From Lentibacillus juripiscarius JCM 12147 (lineage in GTDB: Bacteria > Bacillota > Bacilli > Bacillales_D > Amphibacillaceae): DNA of 62,005 nt. The stretch lies in assembly GCA_001311805.1 (NCBI GenBank), contig BBCA01000013.1, forward strand, positions 1 to 62,005, written 5' to 3'. The notes beneath the pieces are model-generated. The model made no database searches. It was given only the letters and a program-made list of their open reading frames with translations, and had not been told where the DNA came from. Shown here piece after piece: positions 54,277-62,005 of the stretch. Position 1 is the first letter of the stretch; every line of letters starts with the position of its first letter. Position numbers and translations under genes: made by a program.

Positions 54277-54322
54277 AAAAAAAGGAGCCTGTATCATGTC
54301 GTATATGATACAGGCTCCTTTT
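54277..54322. terminator. Strong bidirectional terminator after menA
   Basis: aaaaggagcctgtatcat / atgatacaggctcctttt, 18-bp perfect stem, short loop, T run on each side; also ends the minus-strand tRNA transcript. Confidence 0.93.
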
Positions 54323-54331
54323 GATTTATAG

Positions 54332-54403
54332 CGCGCCCGGGAGGACTTGAACCCCCGACCTGGTACCGGAAACCAGTGCTCTATCCAGCTGAGCTACGAG
54401 CGC
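54332..54403 (-). tRNA. tRNA-Arg (anticodon CCG)
   Basis: Full cloverleaf on the minus strand: acceptor gcgctcg/cgggcgc (one GT), D-arm gctc/gagc, anticodon arm ctggt-ttccggt-accag giving CCG, T-arm around ggttcaa. CCA is not encoded. Reads CGG codons. Confidence 0.96.
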
Positions 54404-54612
54404 ATGAACAACGAATTGATTCAGACACAATTGATATTATAACGCCACTTGCGATTTTTAACAAGTGTTTTTTATTATTTACGCTACAAAATTGTTATTT
54501 GTTAAATTAAAATTTTTGAGAAAAAAGGGAAAAACACCAATTACGCCAGAGGCGGTTGTATAATATAAGTCAATTCAAAACAATCAAATAATTCCTACAG
54601 AGGAGGCTATTC

Positions 54613-55615
54613 ATGACTGATTCAGCATCCCCTCTTCTTAAAGTCCTAGACTTGCGCACTCACTTTTTCACAAAAGCGGGTACTGTCAAAGCGGTTGACG
54701 GGGTCAATTTCAGCATCAAACCCGGGGAGACATTGGGTATTGTCGGTGAATCCGGATCAGGCAAAAGTATGATGGCGATGTCGATACTCGGGCTCATCCC
54801 CTCTCCACCAGGTAAAATCGTGGGTGGAGAAATAGATTTTAAAGGAGAGAATTTGCTTGAAAAGTCGGCCAAACAAATGCGCAATATCCGCGGCAATGAG
54901 ATAGGTATGATATTTCAGGACCCCATGACCTCGCTAAACCCTGTCTTTACCGTAGAAAAACAAATGATGGAAACCATTCTGGCACATGAGAAGATATCCA
55001 AAAAGCAGGCAAAGGAGCGCATTCTAGAATTGCTTGATTTAGTCGGTATCCCTGAGCCAAAGAAACGCCTAAAAAGCTATCCGCATGAATTCAGCGGCGG
55101 CATGCGGCAGCGAGTGATGATCGCCATGGCTCTTTCTTGCAATCCGTCACTGTTAATTGCTGACGAACCGACAACAGCACTCGATGTAACCATTCAGGCT
55201 CAAATTCTGGAGTTATTCAAAACGTATGCAAAAAGAAATGAACATGGCTATCATCATGATCACACATGACCTTGGTGTTGTTGCTGAAGTCTGTGACCGT
55301 GTCATGGTTATGTACGGGGGGAAACCAGCAGAATTCTCGGAAACAACCAATCTGTTCGATAATGGTAAACACCCATACACACACGGACTCATGAATTCCA
55401 TACCCAAAATAACACCAGACAAACAGAAGCTGGAGGCAATCGAAGGTGTCCCACCTGATTTGCATTCATTACCGGCAGGATGCAGTTTCGCACCAAGGTG
55501 CAAACATGTCATGGAAGAATGTATGACAACCGACCCTGAACTGAATAAAATAGGGGATCAGCATTACGTCCGCTGCCTGCTTTATGAACAATCCAAAAAG
55601 GCGGTGGAAACATGA
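54613..55615 (+). CDS. Oligopeptide/dipeptide ABC transporter ATPase (OppD/DppD), frameshifted
   Basis: About 334 residues. Walker [13 protein letters not shown]-loop [12 protein letters not shown], signature [15 protein letters not shown], Walker [13 protein letters not shown], and the C-terminal oligo_HPY domain with cysteines ([16 protein letters not shown]). One shift near 55235. Start ATG 54613 with GAGGAGG. Overlaps the next ATPase gene as ATGA. First gene of an operon DFABC, with the binding protein third. Confidence 0.93.
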
Positions 55616-56592
55616 ATACATTATTAGAAGTCAGCAACATTAAAAAACATTTCCCGCTGAAAAATAAGCAGCTGTTTTCCAGCGAAAAACCAGTTTTAAA
55701 AGCGGTCGACGGCATTTCCTTCTCCGTCCAAAAAGGAGAAACTCTTGGCCTTGTTGGTGAAAGCGGGTGTGGCAAATCAACTGCAGGCCGAGTCATTCTG
55801 AAACTGTTGGAAGCTTCCAGCGGTAACATTTATTTTAAAGGCGAAAATATTACTCAATTCAAAGGTGAACAAATGCGCAAACTCCGCAAAGAAATGCAGG
55901 TTATCTTTCAGGACCCATACGCTTCTCTCAACCCGCGGAAAACCATTGCGCAAACCATAATGGAGCCGATGAAAATTTTTCAAGTGCCTAAAGATGAACA
56001 GAATCAGCGATTGGAGCGTCTGCTGGATGTGGTCGGTCTGCAGTCCTACCATAAGTACCGCTATCCGCATGAATTTAGTGGTGGTCAGCGTCAGCGAATC
56101 GGTATCGCCAGAGCACTTGCTCTTGATCCAGAGCTGGTCATATGCGATGAGCCTGTTTCAGCATTGGATGTGTCTATACAGGCCCAAGTGATTAATTTAA
56201 TGGAAGATTTGCAGCAGGAGTTCAATCTTACTTACATTTTTATCGCCCATGACCTGAGCGTTGTCCACCACATCAGTGACCGTGTCGCCGTCATGTACCT
56301 CGGTGAATTGGTGGAAATTGGCAATGTCCGTGATGTTTACCAGGATCCAAAGCACCCATATACACAGGCACTGTTATCCGCTGTTCCCGAAGCAGACCCC
56401 TACCATGAAAAACAGCGGGTCATACTAAAGGGGGATTTGCCTTCACCTGCCACCCCCCCGCAAGGATGCAAATTTCATACACGCTGCCCGTTTGCTGAAG
56501 AAATTTGCCACACTGAAAAACCAGTGATGAAACAAGTTTCCCCAGACGGACAAATGGCGGCCTGTCACTTTGCCAAGGAGGTGGTTGGATAA
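55612..56592 (+). CDS. Oligopeptide/dipeptide ABC transporter ATPase (OppF/DppF)
   Basis: Second ATPase of the importer, intact at 326 residues. Walker A GESGCGKSTAG, FQDPYASLNPRKT, signature FSGGQRQRIGIARAL, Walker B LVICDEPVSALD, C-terminal CKFHTRCPFAEEIC. Start overlaps the oppD stop (ATGA), RBS AAAAGGCGG inside oppD. Confidence 0.95.
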   Translation: MNTLLEVSNIKKHFPLKNKQLFSSEKPVLKAVDGISFSVQKGETLGLVGESGCGKSTAGRVILKLLEASSGNIYFKGENITQFKGEQMRKLRKEMQVIFQDPYASLNPRKTIAQTIMEPMKIFQVPKDEQNQRLERLLDVVGLQSYHKYRYPHEFSGGQRQRIGIARALALDPELVICDEPVSALDVSIQAQVINLMEDLQQEFNLTYIFIAHDLSVVHHISDRVAVMYLGELVEIGNVRDVYQDPKHPYTQALLSAVPEADPYHEKQRVILKGDLPSPATPPQGCKFHTRCPFAEEICHTEKPVMKQVSPDGQMAACHFAKEVVG

Positions 56593-56682
56593 GCTGAACA
56601 TTCCATTTAGAGAAGATGACCATAAAGAATAGGAACCATAACTGCCATAACTGATTTTTCATTTTTCAAAGGGGGACTTATT

Positions 56683-58329
56683 TTGAAGAAACGTCATTAC
56701 ATGCTGCTGTTTTCACTGCTTTTTACTGTAGTATTTTTCCTGGCTGCCTGCACAGAAGATGCCGGCAGCGGATCAAGCGACGGAGCTTCTGATGACACGT
56801 CGAATGAAGAGGGTACTGAAGAAGGTGCCAGAAGTGACGACGGTGAAAAGACACTTGTATTCGGACGTGGAAATGATTCACTTCAGCTGGACCCATCCAA
56901 AGTTACAGACGGTGAATCCATTTATGTTACTAATCAGATTTTTGACCCCTTAGTCAGATACAAAGAAGAAAGCACAGAAGTCAAGCCTGCATTAGCAACC
57001 GAATGGGATACCAGTGATGACGGATTGGTTTGGACTTTCCAATTAAGGGATGATGTAACTTTTCATGATGGTACGGATTTTACTGCCGAAGATGTTGTAT
57101 ATAACTTCGAGCGATGGACGACTTCCGGAGACTTTTCCTACTATGCCTACATGTTTGGTTCTACCGAAGAGGATATGGGGGGGGATTATTGAAAAGGTAG
57201 AGGCAACGGATGATTATGAAGTTCAATTCACACTATCAGAACCAAATGCCCCCTTTCTTCAAACATTAGCCATGCCGCCATTCGGCATTGCAAGTCCTGA
57301 AGCAATTGAAGAATATGGAGAAGACTTTTTTAAGAACCCGGTTGGTACCGGACCGTTTATCTTTGAAGAATGGGTTGCAGATGACAGAATCACACTTACC
57401 AGAAACGATGATTATTTTGGAGAAACAGCCAAGGTGGACAAAGTAATCTTCCGTACGATTCCTGATAATGGGGCAAGATTTCTGGAGTTGCAGGCTGGGT
57501 CAATTGATATGATGAAAGGTCTTAACCCACAAGATATCCAAACTGCCGAAGATGATGACAGCCTCCAGGTTATTCGCAGACCTTCCATGAATGTTAGCTA
57601 TATGGCTTTCAATACAAGTAAGGAAGGTCCAATGTCCGAAAAACTTGTCCGTCAGGCTATAAATCTAGCCATTGATAAAGAAGAATTGATGACCTTGTAT
57701 GAAGGAATTGGAAAGCCTGCTAAGAACCCTCTTCCACCTTCATTATGGGGGTATAATGATAATATTGAAGATTATGGATATGACGTAGAACAAGCAAAAA
57801 ATTACTCGCCGAAGCTGGGTACGCAGATGGTTTTGAGGTAACATTGCACACATTTGCTAACCCAAGGCCATATATGCCGCAGCCTAAAGTCACAGCGCAG
57901 GCAATTCAGGAAATGCTAAAAGACGTAAATATCAATGTAGATGTAATTGTTAATGACTGGGACACACATACGTCAGGAGAGGACACAAGTTACGACATGA
58001 AATTTTTAGGCTGGACCGGGGATAATGGTGATCCTGATAACTTTCTGTATGTCCTGCTGGATAAAGATAACGCCAATGCTTCTGCAGGAAATGTCGCTCT
58101 TTATAAGAGCGATGAGGTGCATGATCTATTAAAAGCAGCACAAACGGAAATGGACCAGGACAAACGTATAGAATATTATATGGAAGCACAGGAGATTATC
58201 CATGAAGATGCACCATGGTTCCCGATCGCACACACTACCCCGCCAATTGGTGCTAATAAAAATGTAGAAAACTATGTACCACATCCAACAGGTACTGAAC
58301 CATTTAACTTGCTTGACATTAACAAATAA
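56683..58329 (+). CDS. Peptide ABC transporter substrate-binding lipoprotein (family 5), frameshifted
   Basis: Extracellular receptor, about 548 residues. TTG start at 56683 (MKKRHYMLLFSLLFTVVFF), lipobox LAAC with acylated Cys about residue 24, acidic Ser/Gly-rich linker, then SBP_bac_5 core (LVFGRGNDSLQLDPSKVTDG, GLVWTFQLRDDVTFHDG, FPIAHTTPPIGANKNV near the end). Shifts near 57180 (GGGGGGG run) and 57820. The PSKVTDGESIYVTNQIFDPL stretch suggests a dipeptide/oligopeptide binder; ligand unknown. Confidence 0.92.
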
Positions 58330-58357
58330 AAACTATTCCAAGCCGGAAATAACATTT

Positions 58358-58402
58358 CAGGAGTCAGCATCAGCAAAACCCTTTTGCTCACCTGTCTCCT
58401 GA
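58358..58402 (+). terminator. Intercistronic hairpin between the binding protein and permease genes
   Basis: caggag...cagcaaaa-ccc-ttttgct...ctcctg folds into a long interrupted stem with no T run beyond it. Likely an attenuator or 3'-end stabiliser that keeps the binding-protein mRNA in excess. Confidence 0.6.
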
Positions 58403-58435
58403 GGTTATTCTCCGGATTAATGGAGGATATCCAAA

Positions 58436-59439
58436 ATGCTAAAATACATTTTTAAAAGGTTAATAATGATAATCCCTGTGCTCATTGGCGTCTCCATACT
58501 GACTTTTTCCCTGATTCATTTAATTCCTGGAGACCCAGCAAAAAGTATGCTGGGGACAAAAGCTACGGAAACACAGCTTGAACTATTACGAGAGGAATTA
58601 GGTTTGAATGACCCTTATGTCGTTCAGTATGGAAATTTTTAGGAAAAATACTACAAGGTGATCTGGGTGAATCTATCCAGTCCAATGAGTCTATCGCTTA
58701 TGAACTTCTGCAAAAAACTTCCCGCAACAATTGAACTGACTGTTTTTGCAATGATTTTAGCCATTGTTATTGGTGTTGTTGCCGGTGTTATTGCGGCTGT
58801 CAAACAATATTCATGGTTTGATAATATAGTATGACAGGTGCACTATTCGGAGTCTCCATGCCCATATTTTGGCTTGGATTAATGATGATTTTAGTCTTTT
58901 CCGTTCAGCTCCAGCTGCTGCCTCCATCAGGAAGATTATCATCAAGCGTTGAACTTGAAACAGTAACCAATTTTTATTTATTGGACAGTATATTGACATG
59001 GAATTGGATCGCTTTTAAAGATGCTTTCTTTCATTTACTAATGCCCGGCTTGGCGCTTGGAACTATACCAATGGCAATCATAGCCCGTATGACACGTTCA
59101 AGCATGCTCGAAATCATGCGGCAGGATTATATACGAACTGCACATGCTAAAGGATTGAGGAAACAACTCATCGTATTCCGGCATGCGCTGAAGAATGCAT
59201 TTCTGCCCGTCTTAACTGTCATAGGCCTGCAATTCGGCTTCTTGCTTGGTGGTGCTGTGCTTACTGAGTCCATATTCTCATGGCCAGGAGTAGGTCGATA
59301 CGTTTATTTGTCCGTTTTAGGCCGTGACTACCCAGTAGTTCAAAGCACTATATTAATAATAGCTACTATTTTTGTTTTTGTTAACTTGATAACAGACCTT
59401 CTTTACAAATACTTCGATCCCAGAATTCGTTATGAATAA
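58436..59439 (+). CDS. Peptide ABC transporter permease (OppB/DppB), frameshifted
   Basis: About 334 residues, six membrane segments. MLKYIFKRLIMIIPVLIGVS start, SLIHLIPGDPAKSMLG (family signature), MTGALFGVSMPIFWLGLMMI, EAA loop near RTAHAKGLRKQLIVFRHALK, end RYVYLSVLGRDYPVVQ. RBS GGAGGA. Shifts near 58640, 58715 and 58830. Confidence 0.93.
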
Positions 59440-59487
59440 GCAAATACACTTTGCTATATTCCAATTATGAGGAGAGGGTGTGAACTA

Positions 59488-60401
59488 TTGTCACTTCAGC
59501 CGAACCCTATACCAGAACCGGACTATCCTGAAAACGAAGATACCAAACATGCAAAGGCAAGAAGAAAATTTGGACGGAATCTATCCTCCGTATCATGAAA
59601 AGTAAAACATCGCTGATAGGATTTTGTATAATACTTATTTTAATCATTACAGCATTATTTGCTCCATTTATCGCAACCCATAGTCCAACTGAACAATCAA
59701 TTATTAATCAATATCAGGAACCATCATCTGAACACTTACTTGGCACTGACGCACTTGGGCGGGATATTTTCAGCAGAATTGTTTATGGGACGCGTATATC
59801 TATACAAATAGGGGTTATAGCAGTCGGTATCTCGATGATTATCGGAGTGCTTTTAGGTGCTGTGGCTGGTTACTTCGGAAAATGGATTGACCAGGTCATT
59901 ATGCGTTTATTGATATTTTATTGGCTTTTCCCAGTATTCTGCTGGCAATTGCTCTCGTAGCCGTACTGGGGCCAAGTTTAAAAAAATGCCATGATAGCAA
60001 TCGGCATTATAGGCATACCACAATTTGCAAGAATTGTCCGCTCTGCTGTACTGTCTGTTAAAGAGACGGAATATATTGAAGCGGCTAGGGCAATAGGTGC
60101 TAAGCATGGTAGAACGCTTATTCAGCATGTGCTACCTAACTGTACGGCCCCAATTATCGTACAGGCAACGCTCAGCATCGGAACAGCTATTCTGGATGCT
60201 GCCGGTCTCAGTTTTCTGGGTCTTGGTGCACAGCCTCCCAAGCCGGAATGGGGAGCAATGCTGAGTGATGGACGTGCCGCTTTGCAGAACGCGCCATGGG
60301 TTATCACATTTCCGGGACTGGCAATATTTTTCGTTGTGATCGGATTCAACCTTTTTGGCGACGGGCTGCGTGATGCATTAGATCCAAAATTAAAAGAATA
60401 A
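59488..60401 (+). CDS. Peptide ABC transporter permease (OppC/DppC), frameshifted
   Basis: About 304 residues. TTG start at 59488 with GAGGAGAGGG; N-terminal cytoplasmic stretch (SLQPNPIPEPDYPENEDTK), first membrane segment LIGFCIILILIITALFAPF, then HLLGTDALGRDIFSRIVYG and the EAA loop EAARAIGAKHGRTLIQHVL. Shifts near 59570, 59910 and 59985. Last gene of the operon, followed by a terminator. Confidence 0.92.
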
Positions 60402-60431
60402 TTGCCATATTGCAAAATTGTAGTGTATGAT

Positions 60432-60460
60432 AAAGGTAAAGCAATTGCTTTGCCTTTTTT
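60432..60460 (+). terminator. Terminator of the peptide transporter operon
   Basis: aaaggtaaagc-aatt-gctttgcctttttt; stem with T run 30 bp past the OppC stop. Confidence 0.82.
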
Positions 60461-60484
60461 CAACTTTAGGGGGAAGGATACATA

Positions 60485-61117
60485 ATGCAAAAACATGTAC
60501 CCACACTCATCTGTTTCTGTCTTGCTCTGGTATTTTCCTTTGTATCGTACAGCACAGCCCAATCCGAACACTTTAACACGTACCCAAATCTTCCTGCTCC
60601 TATCGCTGAGGAAAAAATCCTGATTACTTCAGCCGGACAAGCAGCTGAGAACATCATTCTATTAAGCGTTGCCGAAAAGCTTAACCTTGAGGCAGATTAC
60701 AGACCAAGAGCACTTGGCACCGATCTGTACGATTATAACAGTGTTGTTATCATGCTCGGTTCGAGTGCCAATGGCCTGTCACATACAGGGCGGTCTTTTC
60801 AAGAAGAACTTAGCCGGGTATCATCACTGATTCAGGAAGCAGATGCAGCCGATTTGCCAGTAATCCTTATAAATGTATCCGCCCCTCTCCGTCATCATGT
60901 GCAGACAAGGGAACTGTTTGAACAAATTGCGCCGTCAACCGACTATTTTATTGGACTGCGATCAATAAGGAACGCAGAATTTTATATCCAGACCCTGCGC
61001 AATCATTCGGTCCCCGTCACCCTTATTACTCGGCTGGATGACATTCATACACCTTTTAACGCCATATTTCGCTGACAAAGGACTGGTGCTCACATGGCTC
61101 ATGCCAGAAAAGATTAA
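60485..61117 (+). CDS. Secreted protein of unknown function (DUF6305-like), frameshifted at end
   Basis: About 210 residues. Signal peptide (PTLICFCLALVFSFVSYSTA) then a soluble domain: EEKILITSAGQAAENIILLS, YNSVVIMLGSSANGLS, LPVILINVSAPLRHHVQTRE, and a repaired end DKGLVLTWLMPEK. Resembles a small alpha/beta fold; the DUF6305 label is tentative. RBS TAGGGGGAAGG. As read it stops at 61075; one or two base changes carry it to about 61117. Sits directly before a sensor kinase and may supply its extracytoplasmic input. Confidence 0.6.
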
Positions 61118-61125
61118 TAACCGGT

Positions 61126-62005
61126 ATGATAGGTCTGGTACTGGTAGGGTATGGAACTGCCCTCCCCTCCCTGTATGAGAACTGGTCTGGTTTTATTATT
61201 GACCATCTGCATGACAGCATTGTTAAGGGTGACAGCGGGCTGTTGCTGATAACGACGTTGTATTTATTGCTAGGTACATCATTATCTTTTTCTTCCAATA
61301 TTTTGGTGCCATGCTTATCAGCCATGCAATCGCCAGATTTCCGGATTCCATGATTTTTCAGTATCATTTATCGGTTGTATAGTGCTGGCGGCTGCAGCAT
61401 TCAACCTAATCCATTATGAGCATTTTTCATACACCGGACATCTGCTGACAGCTGGAATTGTCACCTTGCTTCAGCTGTATATCCCAAAACAGAAACATTA
61501 TTATGTTATTTTCTCCATTATTTCGGTTCTTGTGCTCATTGCCATTCTCTGGCTGCACCTGATCCCAGCACTTACACCATTCGGACTTGGAAAGAACGAT
61601 TTTGCTGCCAGCATTAAAAGGGCGGATCAATTCCTTACAGGTAGCAGTCTATTAAACACCATTGCCGCCATCTTCTTTAGCGTCTTCCTTACCATCGCTG
61701 TTATCTTTACACTTTTAATTTATCTGGTAAACAAACAGGCAGAAACCATGAAAAAATATTACATACAGGAAGAAGAACTAAAAGAAACGCAGAGCGCACT
61801 GATGGAATCAAAGGTCTACCAAGAAATCGGCATGCTGGTCCACGATTTAAAAACACCACTTGTAACAATCGAAGGGCTTATTTCGTTGATTGATCTTCGG
61901 GTAAAAAAAGAAAATGGAATCATGCAGGACTATTGCACACAAATGAATAATTCTATCGATAAAATGAAAGACATGATATCCGAAATACTTTATGAAAATA
62001 CGAAA
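61126..62005 (+). CDS. Sensor histidine kinase, cut by the window end, frameshifted
   Basis: At least 290 residues of a membrane kinase. MIGLVLVGYGTALPSLYENW start, several membrane segments (GLLLITTLYLLLG, VSFIGCIVLAAAAFNLI, HYYVIFSIISVLVLIAILWL, FSVFLTIAVIFTLLIYLV), a coiled linker, then the dimerisation/phosphoacceptor helix with H-box VHDLKTPLVTIEGLISLIDL. The catalytic ATPase domain is beyond the window. Shifts near 61270 and 61350. Follows the secreted protein by a few bases; a response regulator is expected downstream. Signal unknown. Confidence 0.8.

Overview
Organism. Gene content and order point to a low-to-moderate-GC member of the Bacillaceae. Three blocks follow the Bacillus subtilis gene order: metN-metP / yusE-yusF / gcvH / yusI / fadE-fadA-fadN; secG / est / rnr / smpB / ssrA; and rpoN (sigL) / cggR-gapA-pgk-tpiA-gpmI-eno. 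A BCCT compatible-solute transporter and GC-rich intergenic repeats of a kind I associate with Virgibacillus, Oceanobacillus or Lentibacillus suggest a halotolerant relative. Genus is inference.

Sequence quality. Almost every gene longer than about 600 bp is broken by one or more single-base shifts, very often a missing or extra A/T in a homopolymer (metP, yusF, yusI, fadE, fadN, pgk, tenA, ssrA-linked smpB, rnr and others). Metabolic essentials such as enolase, phosphoglycerate kinase and SecG are hit as often as accessory genes, so these are almost certainly sequencing errors, not pseudogenes. I give each such gene as one CDS over its inferred full extent and note the shifts.

Layout. 0-10 kb (minus strand): methionine ABC importer under a SAM-I riboswitch, small thiol/TOPRIM proteins, GcvH, an ArsC/Spx-like protein, and the fadNAE fatty-acid oxidation operon behind a FadR-type operator. 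10-14 kb (plus): a YitT protein, then a zinc-uptake operon znuA-znuC-znuB-zur behind Zur boxes. 14-20 kb (minus): a VLRF1-type release-factor-like protein, a paired SMR exporter, and a MoxR / DUF58 / DUF4129-like operon. 20-30 kb: second YitT, BCCT transporter, CwlO-like NlpC/P60 hydrolase, repeat block, aromatic-acid exporter-like protein, luciferase-like oxidoreductase, hemolysin-III protein, and a 5'-truncated Eco57I-type restriction-modification protein. 30-35 kb: GMP reductase, TPP riboswitch with tenA, ZIP metal transporter, NUDIX CoA pyrophosphatase, two tiny membrane-peptide ORFs, and ssrA (tmRNA) interrupted in its T-loop by a 304-nt group I intron. 35-44 kb: smpB, rnr, est, secG, an alpha/beta hydrolase, ptsI, a nitroreductase and a nucleoside hydrolase. 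44-52.7 kb (minus): the six-gene glycolytic operon under CggR, a glutaredoxin-like protein and rpoN. 52.7-62 kb (plus): a CopD-like membrane protein and menA behind an FNR-like palindrome, tRNA-Arg(CCG) on the minus strand, an oligopeptide/dipeptide ABC operon, and a secreted protein plus sensor histidine kinase cut by the window end.

Most notable: the group I intron in the tmRNA gene with its P1 helix and S element visible; the adjacent structured transcript encoding 27- and 37-residue membrane peptides; three families of short repeats, one a roughly 21-nt phased repeat on both sides of fadE; and a TPP riboswitch with a visible Shine-Dalgarno-sequestering switch.
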